Translations under genes and position numbers: made by a program | Notes under the pieces: generated by a model | The model's input: only the letters and a program-made list of their open reading frames with translations | Told to the model about the DNA's origin: nothing | Databases searched by the model: none | Assembly: GCF_011039175.1 (NCBI RefSeq) | Contig: NZ_JAAKEN010000005.1 | Coordinates: forward strand, 105,614 to 169,613 | From: Slackia sp. ZJ119 | GTDB lineage: Bacteria > Actinomycetota > Coriobacteriia > Coriobacteriales > Eggerthellaceae | Reading direction: 5' to 3' | DNA: 64,000 nt | Shown: positions 52,208 to 61,070 of the stretch, piece by piece | Layout: each line of letters starts with the position of its first letter | Position numbering within the stretch: the first letter of the stretch is position 1

Positions 52208-53998
52208 TCACTCCAGGTACGCTCCCGTTTGGCGGGACCAAAGCCGCGCGTAGTCGCCGTCCCGTTCGATGAGGCGTGCGTGCGGGCCGTCTTCGGCGAC
52301 CGCGCCGTCCGCCAGAAGCACGATGCGGTCAAGGCTTGCGACCGTCGAGAGGCGATGCGCCACGACGATGGCCGTCCTGCCTTCCATCAGGCGTGACAGC
52401 GCTTGCTGCACGAGCGCTTCCGATTCGGAGTCAAGGGCGCTCGTGGCCTCGTCGAGCACGAGGATGGGCGCGTCGGCCAGCATGGCCCGCGCTATCGCGA
52501 TGCGCTGGCGCTGCCCGCCCGACAGCTTTATGCCGCGCTCGCCCACCAGCGTGTCGAACCCGTCCGGCAAGCGTTCGATGAACTCCAAGGCGTTCGCCTG
52601 CGCCGCGGCCTCCCGCACTTCTTCGAGCGTGGCGCCCGGCCGGCCGTAGGCGATGTTTTCCGCGATCGAGCGGTGGAACAGCAGCGATTCCTGCGGCACG
52701 TAGGCTATCTGGCGGCGCAGGCTTTGCTGCGTCACGTCCGACACGTTCTGCCCGTCGACCAAGATCCGCCCCTCTTGAATGTCGGCGAGCCGTAGCAAAA
52801 GCTTTGTCAGCGTCGTCTTCCCCGCTCCGCTCATGCCGACCAGACCAATGCGCTGGCCTGCGGGTATATGAAGGTTGAACCCTTTGAAGACCTGCGTTTT
52901 CACCGCGCCGTCGGCATACCAGAACCCGATGTCTTCAAAGTCGATCTCGCCGCGGGCGACCTTGAGCGGGCGGGCGTTCGGCACGTCGGCCACCAGCCTC
53001 GGCTCGTCGAGCACCGCCGTGAGCCCGCTCGCATCCCCGAACGCGCGGTTGAAGCGCTGCAGGCCGGTGTTGATGAAGTTGAACTGGTTCGTGATGGTCA
53101 CCGTGTACGTGAACATCATGACGAGCGTGCCGGGCGTGATGCCGAACCACGCGTTGCCGCCCGAGATGAACACCGTCACGACGCCCATGATGACCACCGT
53201 GACGGCTGCGGTGATGATGCCGCGAGCGAGCGAGGACTTCATGCGGACGGAATCGCGCTCGACCACTTCTCGATTCGCCTGGTCGAAGATGCTTTTCTCG
53301 TAGTCTTCGCGGCCGTAGGTCTTCACGGCGAGGATGTTGGTCACCGCGTCGGACAGCTCGCCGGACAGCTGGTTTTGGGCGCTGGCTGCCTTCTCGTTGA
53401 GGTGCAGGATCCGTTTGTACATCAAATACGAGACGGCCGCATAGCCGACCAGCAGCACCATGAGGATGGCGACGTAGGCCGGGACGACGGGCAAAAGCAG
53501 CGTGCAGGTGAACACGACCGAGCAGATGATCGGCAGAAACGGGAACTGGATGTTTTCGATGAGCTGGTTGTAGGCGCTCATGAACTTCGAGGTCTGCGAG
53601 ACGAGCGTGCCGCCGAAGCGGTTCGAATGGAACGACATCGACTGGTTGCACAGCGCGTCGAAGGCCATGGTCGCCAGGTCGTAGTTGACGGCGATCTCAA
53701 GCTTCCAAAGCGTGTAGTCCTGCAGCTTCGAGCAGGCCTGGCCGAGCACGTTGATGGCGATGAGCGCGGCAATGTAGGGGCCGAACACGGAAAACACCTG
53801 GTCAGGCGGCACCGATCCGGCGCTCACGCGGTCCACGACGAGCGACATCACATACGGGTTCCCGTAGGTGAGCAAACCGCAGAAGCCGATCGTCGAAGCG
53901 ATGAGGCCGAAGAAGAGCGCCTTGTGGCGGCGCGTCGCCTGCCAATAATAATGAAGCGTCCGCACGGCAAGCGACGAAGGTTTTGACGGAGAGCCCAT
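52208..53998 (-). CDS. ABC exporter, fused permease and ATPase
   Basis: 596 residues from ATG at 53998 (AAAGGA 10 nt upstream). Six membrane helices in residues 25-310, then a nucleotide-binding domain with Walker A GLVGMSGAGKTTLTKLLLR, Q-loop AYVPQESLLFHRS, signature IKLSGGQRQRIAIARAML, Walker B ILVLDEATSALDSE and H-loop VVAHRLSTV. A type IV (MsbA-like) half-transporter that would work as a homodimer, or with a partner encoded elsewhere. Substrate unknown; drug or lipid export is typical. Confidence 0.92.
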   Translation of the reverse strand: MGSPSKPSSLAVRTLHYYWQATRRHKALFFGLIASTIGFCGLLTYGNPYVMSLVVDRVSAGSVPPDQVFSVFGPYIAALIAINVLGQACSKLQDYTLWKLEIAVNYDLATMAFDALCNQSMSFHSNRFGGTLVSQTSKFMSAYNQLIENIQFPFLPIICSVVFTCTLLLPVVPAYVAILMVLLVGYAAVSYLMYKRILHLNEKAASAQNQLSGELSDAVTNILAVKTYGREDYEKSIFDQANREVVERDSVRMKSSLARGIITAAVTVVIMGVVTVFISGGNAWFGITPGTLVMMFTYTVTITNQFNFINTGLQRFNRAFGDASGLTAVLDEPRLVADVPNARPLKVARGEIDFEDIGFWYADGAVKTQVFKGFNLHIPAGQRIGLVGMSGAGKTTLTKLLLRLADIQEGRILVDGQNVSDVTQQSLRRQIAYVPQESLLFHRSIAENIAYGRPGATLEEVREAAAQANALEFIERLPDGFDTLVGERGIKLSGGQRQRIAIARAMLADAPILVLDEATSALDSESEALVQQALSRLMEGRTAIVVAHRLSTVASLDRIVLLADGAVAEDGPHARLIERDGDYARLWSRQTGAYLE

Positions 53999-54140
53999 GA
54001 AGCAACGGTCCTTTCAGCTCGAAGGTCAGACGCCACTTGGTGCGGGCGTCGAACGCCCCTCCGCGCCAAGCGGCGCCCGGCGGCAAGCGCCCGGCAGCGC
54101 CGGCGGAAAACAACCGGCGACCTTTCGCTTCCCAAGGCGT

Positions 54141-54166
54141 AAAAAAGGCGCGGAAGCATCCGCGCC
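54141..54166 (-). terminator. Terminator of efp and the deformylase-like gene
   Basis: On the minus strand GGCGCGGA (54159-54166) pairs with TCCGCGCC (54147-54154) around 4 nt, followed by six T (54141-54146). Confidence 0.85.
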
Positions 54167-54187
54167 TCGCTTTTCGATCAGCTGAGG

Positions 54188-54607
54188 TTAGAGGTACTTG
54201 CCCTTGCAATGGTCGATGGCGTGCTGGGCGAGCTCGGCGGTAAAGCCTTCGAGCTGCGCCTCGCAAGGAACCAAGGCGCCGTCTTTGAGCTCGTCGAACA
54301 GCAGCGTCATGCGGTCATAGCGGGTGACCTTCGTCTCGCCTTCCTTCGTCAGGCACGTCTCCACCGTTCGGTACGCGTTCAGCGCACGCTTCATCTTGGG
54401 ATTGAAGACCACGTGCGGCTCGTCGGCCTCGTCAAGGTAGACCGCGATCGCCTTCGTCTGCCCGATCTGGTTGGCCGCAAGGCATCCCGCGTCTTCGATA
54501 GAGGCGATCGTGTCGAGCAGGTCCTGGGCGATCTGCGCGTCGTCAGCGGTCGCCGCCTCGCAAGGAGTCGAGAGGATTCCCTGGTCAGTCACAAGTTCCT
54601 TGATCAT
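54188..54607 (-). CDS. Peptide-deformylase-like protein lacking the catalytic Glu
   Basis: 139 residues from ATG at 54607. Fold-level match to peptide deformylase, with all three motifs altered: GxGLAAxQ is AGCLAANQIG, EGCLS is ETCLT, and HExDH is HAIDH. Cys and both His metal ligands remain, but the general-base Glu is Ala (codon GCC). A normal deformylase needs that Glu, so this is probably a non-catalytic or differently acting paralogue; a true def must lie elsewhere. It is 9 nt after efp and shares its transcript. Calling it def would be misleading. Confidence 0.82.
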   Translation of the reverse strand: MIKELVTDQGILSTPCEAATADDAQIAQDLLDTIASIEDAGCLAANQIGQTKAIAVYLDEADEPHVVFNPKMKRALNAYRTVETCLTKEGETKVTRYDRMTLLFDELKDGALVPCEAQLEGFTAELAQHAIDHCKGKYL

Positions 54608-54616
54608 CGAGGATCC

Positions 54617-55177
54617 TTACACTCGCTTGATGAAACGGCCGTCGCGCGTGTCGATCTGCAGCACGTCGCCAATGCTGATGAACGTCGGAACCTGCACGAC
54701 GGCGCCGGTCTCAAGCGTGGCCGGCTTCGTGGTGCCCTGGACGGTGTCGCCCTTGAAGCCCGGCTCGGTTTCGGTGACCTCAAGCTCGACGAACATCTGC
54801 GGCTCGAGCGAGATGAGCTCGTCGCCGGCGTACAGAAGGCTCGCCTCGTCGTTTTCCTTCAGCCACTGGGCCGTCGCCCCGACGATGTCGGACGCGATGG
54901 GCGTCTGCTCGAACGTGTCGTTGTCCATGAAGTAGTAGTCGGCGCCGTCGTTGTAGAGATACTGCATCTTGCGCGTCTCAAGGCGGACGGAATCGAACTT
55001 GGTGCCGGAATTGAACGTGTAGTCGACCACGCGGCCGGTCTTGATGTCGCGCAGCTTCGTGCGGACGAATGCACCGCCCTTGCCCGGCTTGACGTGCTGG
55101 AACTCGACGATGGTGCACAGCTTGCCGTTGTATTCGATGCACATGCCATTGCGGAAATCGGCGGTAGAGATTGCCAT
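54617..55177 (-). CDS. efp: Elongation factor P
   Basis: 186 residues from ATG at 55177. Relieves ribosome stalling at polyproline. KOW-like N-domain with the modification loop KPGKGGAFVRTKLRD (tip Lys 33), middle S1/OB domain (YNDGADYYFMDNDTFEQTPI) and C-terminal block VPTFISIGDVLQIDTRDGRFI. First of two genes. A -10 TATAAT (55234-55239, minus strand, in CGCTATAATTT) lies about 60 bases before the start. Confidence 0.97.
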   Translation of the reverse strand: MAISTADFRNGMCIEYNGKLCTIVEFQHVKPGKGGAFVRTKLRDIKTGRVVDYTFNSGTKFDSVRLETRKMQYLYNDGADYYFMDNDTFEQTPIASDIVGATAQWLKENDEASLLYAGDELISLEPQMFVELEVTETEPGFKGDTVQGTTKPATLETGAVVQVPTFISIGDVLQIDTRDGRFIKRV

Positions 55178-55233
55178 GAGAGCTCTATCCTTTCATAGAC
55201 GATATACGTTCTCGCGAGTGTTCAAACCGTTAA

Positions 55234-55239
55234 ATTATA
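55234..55239 (-). promoter_or_regulatory. -10 of efp
   Basis: TATAAT in CCGCTATAATTTAACGG on the minus strand; no recognisable -35. Confidence 0.5.
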
Positions 55240-55401
55240 GCGGCTGGGACCCCTTACACGGCACCCTTCACAGAAAAGGAAGAAGCGACCGGTCGCCGGC
55301 AGGCGGCGGCCGGCTGCACGGACGACGCAGGAAGCGAAACGGCGCCGGTCCGCTCCGCGCAGGCTTGGGGAGGGGGCGCCGGCGGCCGCCAGGCAACGAG
55401 C

Positions 55402-56073
55402 TCAGGAGAGCACCACGCCTCCTTGCAGCCCCAGGGAGGCAAAGACCTGCGGGGCGTACCAGCTGACGCACGCCAGCGCGACGACCGCCAAGACGATGAA
55501 GAAGAACCTGTTCGCCGCCTTCGGGCTGATGGAGAGGAAGATCTTTTGGCAGAAGGGAAACACCACCCACACGTAGAGCAGCGACACGAGGCCCAGGCCG
55601 ATGTCGTTGACGATCCAGCCCTGGCCGAGAATGTTGCCGGCAAGCTGCGAGTTGTCCCAATAAGGGTACTTGCCAAAAGCGTCCGGCTGATTGATGAGCA
55701 AACCGATCACCGTTTCAAGGACGGCCGCGATGGCGACGGCCGCAACGAGAAACCCGAGCGCAGCGCCCCACAGCGTCTTGCAGCGGCGGACGATGGAGAT
55801 CTTGAGCGGCAGAAGCACCAGCGTCAGCACGACGGTCCCGGCCCCGTAGACCCAGTAGGGCACGTGCAGCGGATCGACGAACGCCGCATAGTCGGGCTCG
55901 ACGATGCCGAACAGCGCGTCCATGAGTGCGCAATAAGGAATTTCCATCCAATGGCCCACAAGGGAGAAAATGAAGAAGTACATGATGACGCCGCGCCAAA
56001 AACCCCAGGTCCTTGGCGTAAAATAGCTTTCTTCTTCGAACTTGTCCAGCTGGAAAAGCCTCGGGTCGGTCAT
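55402..56073 (-). CDS. Putative ABC transporter type IV membrane protein (CmpB-like)
   Basis: 223 residues from ATG at 56073 (MTDPRLFQLDKFEEESYF). Five hydrophobic segments. It has the marks of the small uncharacterised membrane family PF06541: SLVGHWMEIPYCALMD (G-W/H-xxE), VPYWVYGAGTVVLTLVL, and LETVI...YPYWDNSQLAGNILGQG (W-D-x-S...N-I-x-G). No ATPase gene is adjacent. Shine-Dalgarno is weak. Function unknown; the transporter label comes from the family name only. Confidence 0.72.
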   Translation of the reverse strand: MTDPRLFQLDKFEEESYFTPRTWGFWRGVIMYFFIFSLVGHWMEIPYCALMDALFGIVEPDYAAFVDPLHVPYWVYGAGTVVLTLVLLPLKISIVRRCKTLWGAALGFLVAAVAIAAVLETVIGLLINQPDAFGKYPYWDNSQLAGNILGQGWIVNDIGLGLVSLLYVWVVFPFCQKIFLSISPKAANRFFFIVLAVVALACVSWYAPQVFASLGLQGGVVLS

Positions 56074-56381
56074 GGTTTTTCCACTTCTGTCGGATCCGGA
56101 AGGGCGCATGCGCAACCCGGCACGCGTCTTCGGCGGCGCTGGCAATGCGCGAAGCAGCCGATGTGCGCTGCGAACAAGCGAGATTCTAGCGGAAACGCAT
56201 CGGACCGGCAATCGAGGTGCAACTGCGAGTTGCACCTATGCGACCGAACCGTCAAGAACGCCCGCCCTTTCGCAGCGCCCGCAACCAGCGGCACGAACGC
56301 GACGCTGGCCGGGCCGCCCGGGCCGCAGCGGGCGCATCTGCGCTACAATGGCGCTCGTTCTAAGCTGAGAAAGGGGCGCCT
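56074..56381. other. Divergent promoter region between the CmpB-like gene and aroC
   Basis: 308 bases with no gene. It contains the palindrome at 56215-56237 and a -10 TACAAT (56344-56349, in CTGCGCTACAATGG) for aroC. Confidence 0.5.
56215..56237. promoter_or_regulatory. Perfect inverted repeat, operator candidate
   Basis: AGGTGCAACT-GCG-AGTTGCACCT, 10-bp arms around 3 bases. It lies in the divergent region about 140 bases from the CmpB-like start and 145 from aroC. Regulator unknown. Confidence 0.5.
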
Positions 56382-57548
56382 ATGCGCTACGTTACTGCAG
56401 GAGAAAGCCATGGTCCGTGCCTGACGGCCATCGTGAGCGACGTTCCTGCCGGCATCAAGATTTCGGAAGCAAACCTCAATGCCGACATGGCCCGCCGCCA
56501 AGCCGGCTACGGGCGCGGCGACCGCATGATCATCGAAAAGGACACGGCCCGCATCACCGGCGGCGTGCGCTTCGGCCGCACGCTCGGCAGCCCGGTCTCG
56601 TTCGTCGTCGAGAACCGCGACTGGCGAAACTGGACCGACCGCATGGCCGTCTTCGACGCTCCCCCCGCCGACCTGCAGCGCGAAGTGACCCCCCGGCCCG
56701 GCCACGCCGACCTGGTCGGCGTCATGAAGACGAACTCCGACGACTGCCGCGACATCCTCGAGCGGGCAAGCGCCCGCGAAACCGCCGCCCGCGTCGCCGC
56801 CTCGGGCATCCCGCGCGAATTCCTCGCCGAGCTCGGCGTCGAAATCACGTCCTACGTCATATCCATCGGCCCGGCGGCCATGCGCGGCGCCGACCTCGCG
56901 CACGCGGCAAGCTATTCGCCCCTCTCCATCGAAAGCAGCCCCGTGCGCTGCCCCGACGAGGAAGCCGCCGAAGCGATGATGCGTGCCATCGACCGCGCCA
57001 AGAGCCAGGGCGAGAGCCTCGGGGGCGTCTTCCGCGTCGTCATCACCGGGCTCGTCCCCGGGCTCGGCGGCTATGAACAGGCGAATTCCCGTCTCACGTC
57101 GCGCCTCGGAGGCGCCCTCTTTTCCATCCCCGCCATGAAAGGCGTCGAGTTCGGGCTGGGATTCGAGGCCGCCCGCCGCCCCGGATCCGAAGTCCACGAC
57201 CCCATCGTGCTCGAAGGCGGCGCCTTCGCCCGCACGTCGAACAACGCCGGCGGGCTTGAAGGCGGCATGACCACCGGCGCCCCGCTCGTCATCACGGTTG
57301 CGATGAAGCCGATCCCGACGCTCATGACGCCGCTTGGCACCGTGAACCTCGACACGCTCGAGCCGGTCGAGGCGTCCAAGGAGCGCAGCGACACGTGCGC
57401 CGTCCCCGCCGCCGCCGTCGTCGCCGAAAGCGAGGTCGCCTTCGTTCTGGCCGACGCCTACCAGGAGAAGTTCGGCGGCGACGCCATGGCCGACATCAAG
57501 GCGTCGCTGGCCGCATACCGCGAACGACTCAGGACGATAAGCCGATGA
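56382..57548 (+). CDS. aroC: Chorismate synthase
   Basis: 388 residues from ATG at 56382 (AAAGGGG upstream). FMN-dependent last step of the shikimate pathway. Signatures: AGESHGPCLTAIVSDVPAG, DRMIIEKDTARITGGVRFG, PRPGHADLVGVMK, ARETAARVAASGIPREFLAE and NNAGGLEGGMTTGAPLVI. Its stop overlaps the aroK start (ATGA). Confidence 0.97.
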   Translation: MRYVTAGESHGPCLTAIVSDVPAGIKISEANLNADMARRQAGYGRGDRMIIEKDTARITGGVRFGRTLGSPVSFVVENRDWRNWTDRMAVFDAPPADLQREVTPRPGHADLVGVMKTNSDDCRDILERASARETAARVAASGIPREFLAELGVEITSYVISIGPAAMRGADLAHAASYSPLSIESSPVRCPDEEAAEAMMRAIDRAKSQGESLGGVFRVVITGLVPGLGGYEQANSRLTSRLGGALFSIPAMKGVEFGLGFEAARRPGSEVHDPIVLEGGAFARTSNNAGGLEGGMTTGAPLVITVAMKPIPTLMTPLGTVNLDTLEPVEASKERSDTCAVPAAAVVAESEVAFVLADAYQEKFGGDAMADIKASLAAYRERLRTISR

Positions 57549-58135
57549 CCGGCTCAAACGCCAAGCCGGCGCCCCTTTTGCAACCAGAATCGCGCACCGC
57601 CGCCGCCCTTTCGCGCCCCGTGTTCTTCATCGGGTTCATGGGCGCGGGAAAGACGTCGGTCTCGCGCAAGCTCGCCCGCAAGCTGGGGCTGGGCGCCATC
57701 GACATGGACACCTACCTCGAGCGCCGCGAGGGCAGGCGCGTCAAAGACATTTTCGCCGCGATTGGCGAAGAGGGGTTCCGCGACATCGAGACCGACGTGC
57801 TGCGCGAGCTTGCCGCCAAGGACCCGCTGCTCGTCTCGTGCGGGGGCGGCATCGTCAAAATGCCGCGCAACCGGGTCATCCTTCGCGAAAGCGGCTTCGT
57901 CGTGCATCTCCGGGTGGACGTCGACGAAGCGGCCTCGCGCATCAGCGACAAGTCGACGCGCCCCCTTTTCCAAAACCTCGACGACGCCCGTGCGCTCGCC
58001 GAAGAGCGGGCGCCCCTCTACGACGACGTGGCGGACGCGACCGTCGACACGGCGGGAAAAACCGTCAACGCCATTGCCTACGAAGTAAAACGCCTGCTAG
58101 AAGAGGAGGGAATCCTGTGCCTGCCACCAAAGTGA
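57545..58135 (+). CDS. aroK: Shikimate kinase
   Basis: 196 residues from ATG at 57545 overlapping the aroC stop. P-loop FIGFMGAGKTSVSRKLARKL, then IDMDTYLERREGRRVKDIF (shikimate-binding Asp) and VSCGGGIVKMPRNRVIL; lid region RPLFQNLDDARALAEERAPLY. About 25 extra residues at the N-terminus precede the kinase core. The 3' end overlaps aroB by 19 nt. Confidence 0.94.
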   Translation: MTGSNAKPAPLLQPESRTAAALSRPVFFIGFMGAGKTSVSRKLARKLGLGAIDMDTYLERREGRRVKDIFAAIGEEGFRDIETDVLRELAAKDPLLVSCGGGIVKMPRNRVILRESGFVVHLRVDVDEAASRISDKSTRPLFQNLDDARALAEERAPLYDDVADATVDTAGKTVNAIAYEVKRLLEEEGILCLPPK

Positions 58136-59238
58136 TCGTCAACGTCCCCGGCGAGCAACCCTACGACGTGCGCATCGGAAACGGCGTGCTCGACGCGTTC
58201 GGCGCGGCGCTGAAAACGACGCCGGGATTGGAGCACGTCAGCCGCTACCTGGTGCTTTCCGATTCCAACGTGGCGCCGCTGTACTTGAAGGCGTGCAAGG
58301 AAGCGCTTGCGGCGGCGGATCTGAAGAGCTGCGACATATCGGTGCCCGCCGGGGAGGACTCCAAGTCGGTGGCCGTTGCGGAAGAGATCTGGGAAGCCAT
58401 GGCGCAGCTCGGGCTCGGGAGGGACTGCGCCGTCATCGCTTTGGGCGGCGGCGTCGTCGGCGACCTGGCCGGGTTCGTCGGCTCGACCTTCATGCGCGGC
58501 GTGCCCATCGTGCAAGCGCCCACGACGCTTTTGTCCATGGTCGATTCCTCCGTCGGCGGCAAAACGGGCGTCAATCTGCGGGCGGGCAAAAACCTCGTCG
58601 GCACGTTCACGCAGCCGCGCTACGTGTGCGCCGACACGTCCACGCTTGCGACCCTTGACGAGCGCGAATGGGCCTGCGGATGCGGCGAGATCGCAAAATC
58701 GGCGGTCATCGATTCGGACGACTTCTTCTTCTGGCTGGTCGAACACGCCGACGAACTGGCAAAACGCGAAATGTCGGTCGTTGAAGAGGCCATTGCGCGG
58801 TGCGTGGTGTTCAAGGCCGGCGTCGTGGCGGCCGACAAGACCGAAAGCCGCGGCGTGCGCGAATGCCTGAACTACGGGCACACGCTCGGACACGCGATCG
58901 AGAAGCTTTCGGGCTATGGAACGTTCTCGCACGGGGCCGCCGTGGCCGAGGGAATGCGGTTTGCCGCCCGACTGGGCGCGGCGATCAGCGACACGCCGAT
59001 CGAGCTGGTGGAGACGCAGGACAGCCTGCTTGACGCGCTCGGGCTTCCGGCGCTTGCCTGGCACGCCGCGCCTGACGCGATGCTCGACGCCATGAAGCGC
59101 GACAAGAAGGCCCGCGGCGGACAGGTCCGCTTTGTCGTGCCGAACGACGTAGGAGTTTGGGAGGTCGCAAACGTCGCCGATGACGTCATCCTGGAGCACC
59201 TGAAAGCCTGGGCGCTGTCGAAAGAGGGGCTGCGCTAG
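58117..59238 (+). CDS. aroB: 3-dehydroquinate synthase
   Basis: 373 residues from GTG at 58117, chosen because GAGGAGGG lies 6-7 nt upstream inside aroK. NAD-dependent cyclisation of DAHP. Motifs: ALGGGVVGDLAGFVGSTFMRG, PTTLLSMVDSSVGGKTGVN, ACGCGEIAKSAVIDSDDF and zinc-ligand block NYGHTLGHAIEKLSG. It completes aroC-aroK-aroB; the other shikimate genes are elsewhere. Confidence 0.96.
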   Translation: MPATKVIVNVPGEQPYDVRIGNGVLDAFGAALKTTPGLEHVSRYLVLSDSNVAPLYLKACKEALAAADLKSCDISVPAGEDSKSVAVAEEIWEAMAQLGLGRDCAVIALGGGVVGDLAGFVGSTFMRGVPIVQAPTTLLSMVDSSVGGKTGVNLRAGKNLVGTFTQPRYVCADTSTLATLDEREWACGCGEIAKSAVIDSDDFFFWLVEHADELAKREMSVVEEAIARCVVFKAGVVAADKTESRGVRECLNYGHTLGHAIEKLSGYGTFSHGAAVAEGMRFAARLGAAISDTPIELVETQDSLLDALGLPALAWHAAPDAMLDAMKRDKKARGGQVRFVVPNDVGVWEVANVADDVILEHLKAWALSKEGLR

Positions 59239-59279
59239 GAGGGCGGCCGCTTGCGGGCGCGGCGGGCATGGGCGCGGCG

Positions 59280-59315
59280 GACCGCAAGCGTGCAGCAGAC
59301 CGCAAGCGTGCAGCG
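59280..59315. repeat. Tandem 18-bp repeat after aroB
   Basis: GACCGCAAGCGTGCAGC(A/G) twice in a row, flanked by two GCGGGCATGG-type repeats. Non-coding. The gap 59239-59611 holds no gene. Confidence 0.6.
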
Positions 59316-59425
59316 GGCGCGGCGGGCATGGCGGGCGCGGACGCGCAAGGGACGAAAAGAGGACAGGCGTTTTCCGCTATTTCGCCAGCATGCGCTTCGC
59401 ATGCGTTTGAACTGGTGTTTTTATG

Positions 59426-59456
59426 CTTGTCATGCAAATGCGTGACAAGGTAGAAC
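59426..59456 (+). promoter_or_regulatory. tatA promoter overlapped by an inverted repeat
   Basis: CTTGTCATGC (59426-59435) and GCGTGACAAG (59440-59449) form 10-bp arms with one mismatch around AAAT. The left arm contains a -35-like TTGTCA (59427-59432). After 18 bases comes TAGAAC (59451-59456) as -10. An operator covering the promoter is suggested. Confidence 0.35.
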
Positions 59457-59611
59457 GGCTTCGCACGACAAAAATCAGGGGTTTGCACGATAGGCGCGAC
59501 GCCCCTTCAATGGCATAGTGCAGTCCAGCAAAGCGGCCGAGCGAGGCTTGGCCCAACTAAAAAAACCGGACCAGAAAAACCGATCCCGAACGCTTGAGGA
59601 GGCGCACGCAT

Positions 59612-59884
59612 ATGAGGGTTCTCGGCATGGGTGTTCCCGAACTGCTTATCATCTTGGCCGTCATTCTTCTGATCTTTGGGCCCAAAAATCTTCCAAAGCT
59701 CGGCAACGCGCTTGGCAAGACCGTCAAAGGCCTGCGCGAGGGCATGGCTCCCGACAAGCCCGAGGAAGCAGAGGCCTACGAGTCCGAAGAGTACGAAGAA
59801 GAGGTCGAAGAGGCCCCGAAAAAGAAGCGCGTCGTGAAGCGCATCGAGGCCGGAGCCTCCGAATCCGCCCAAACCGAAGCGTAG
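59612..59884 (+). CDS. tatA: Twin-arginine translocase subunit TatA
   Basis: 90 residues from ATG at 59612 (GAGGAGG 9 nt upstream). One membrane helix (PELLIILAVILLIF) followed by the FGPKNLPKLGNALG hinge and amphipathic helix KTVKGLREGM, then an acidic stretch (EAEAYESEEYEEEVEE) and a basic patch. TatA/TatE-type; TatB cannot be fully excluded, but the FGPKNLP hinge favours TatA. No tatC beside it. Own terminator. Confidence 0.87.
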   Translation: MRVLGMGVPELLIILAVILLIFGPKNLPKLGNALGKTVKGLREGMAPDKPEEAEAYESEEYEEEVEEAPKKKRVVKRIEAGASESAQTEA

Positions 59885-59936
59885 GGCCAGAAACACCGCC
59901 GATCCGAAGGCGGCGTTTCCTCCCTCCACGCCGCCG

Positions 59937-59962
59937 GCCCGCCTATTACAGGCGGGCTTTTT
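59937..59962 (+). terminator. Terminator of tatA
   Basis: GCCCGCC (59937-59943), loop TATTACA, GGCGGGC (59951-59957), then TTTTT. Confidence 0.88.
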
Positions 59963-60088
59963 ATTGGCGGCAACCGCAACCCTCTTGCATCGGCCCTCTT
60001 GCCTGGCAGAGACGCTCGCCTCGCTTCGCGCCCGACAGAGCCTGGAGTCCGTCGATGGCCTGCAGACGCATGAATGCCGGCAAATATT

Positions 60089-60331
60089 TGTGAAGAAATT
60101 GTGTGTTGGAGATTAGTAGGGCTTACTTTCGCATCTTCCGCATCATTTTGCGGACGTCAAGCCTCTTGTCGCGCTAGAATTATGCAAATATACCGTTATT
60201 TCTGAGGCGCCATGGCCCTTTTAGGCTTCGATAAGGCCGTTTTCAGCCCTTCGCGAGAGAAAAATCCGCCGATTTGATGCTTGACGCTGCAAATTTTGTG
60301 CTTATCGTCTCCAGTACACATTTTCTTCACA
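60089..60331. mobile_element. MITE-like element, copy 3 (243 bp)
   Basis: Left end TGTGAAGAAATTGTGTGTTG (60089), right end the reverse complement of TGTGAAGAAAATGTGTACTG (to 60331). Same length as copy 1, and it shares the inner motif CGCATCATTTTGCG. The centre is AT-rich and non-coding. It lies between tatA and the HTH gene; the rest of the gap 59963-60517 shows nothing else. Confidence 0.7.
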
Positions 60332-60517
60332 TTGAAGACGACCGCCAGAGGCGTCAAACCGCCTCGTCGCCGGCGAAAGTGCGCAAAAACGCCTCGAGAG
60401 CGCATGAACCGCCCGCGCTTCGCTTGTCGCCCGCGCCTCAGCCCGAATGCCGCGCCCCGTTGCTCGCTCCCCGCCCGTCCGGCAGCGAAGGGTCGTGCGA
60501 AAGCAACAGCGCGTTGC

Positions 60518-60546
60518 TTGTCGGGACGGTGCCGCCCGCCTATACT
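60518..60546 (+). promoter_or_regulatory. Promoter of the HTH/zinc-ribbon gene
   Basis: -35 TTGTCG (60518-60523), 17-bp spacer, -10 TATACT (60541-60546), 28 bases before the start. Confidence 0.6.
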
Positions 60547-60574
60547 GGCGGCACGCATCGAGAAAGGGACGCCC

Positions 60575-61024
60575 ATGGCATTCAAAGAGATCCTGCCGCG
60601 CCTGCGCAAAGAGCGCGGCGTGACCCAGCAAGAACTGGCAAGCAAGCTGTACGTGACGCGGCAGGCGGTGAGCCGCTGGGAGACGGGAGAAACGGAGCCC
60701 GGCGTTGACATGCGCAAACTCATCGCCATCGCGCTGGACGTGCCTGTCGTGGAGCTGCTCGACCTGCCCGACGAGCAGCTCTGCCAGTGCTGCGGAACCC
60801 CGTTCAGCATCCCCAACATGCCGCACGGGACCAACGCCGACGGGTCCGAAAACGACGAGTTCTGCAAGTGGTGCCTGGTCAACGGCGAGTTTCCCTACCA
60901 AGACATCGAGGATCTGATCGAGAAGACCGCCCCGTTCCTCATGGAGGCGATGCATCTGTCGCGCGACGAGGCCGTCTCGTTCATGGGAGCGTTGGCCCCC
61001 ACCCTCAAGCACTGGCAGGGCTAA
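60575..61024 (+). CDS. XRE-family HTH protein with zinc-ribbon domain
   Basis: 149 residues from ATG at 60575 (AGAAAGGGA upstream). HTH in residues 5-60 (RLRKERGVTQQELASKLYVT, QAVSRWETGETEPGVD). Residues about 68-110 form a putative zinc ribbon: CQCCGTPF...GTNADGSENDEFCKWCLVNG, with two CxxC pairs. The last helical part (EKTAPFLMEAMHLSRDEAVS) is found in the same family. Probably a transcriptional regulator with a metal-dependent fold; target unknown. Confidence 0.85.
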   Translation: MAFKEILPRLRKERGVTQQELASKLYVTRQAVSRWETGETEPGVDMRKLIAIALDVPVVELLDLPDEQLCQCCGTPFSIPNMPHGTNADGSENDEFCKWCLVNGEFPYQDIEDLIEKTAPFLMEAMHLSRDEAVSFMGALAPTLKHWQG

Positions 61025-61070
61025 GGCGAACGGAGACGCGCTTCAGCCGCCGACCTCGCACGCCTGCACG

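Noticed and set aside
54188..54607. Annotation as active peptide deformylase
   Set aside because: The Glu of HExDH is Ala and the other two motifs deviate; only the fold and metal ligands are supported.
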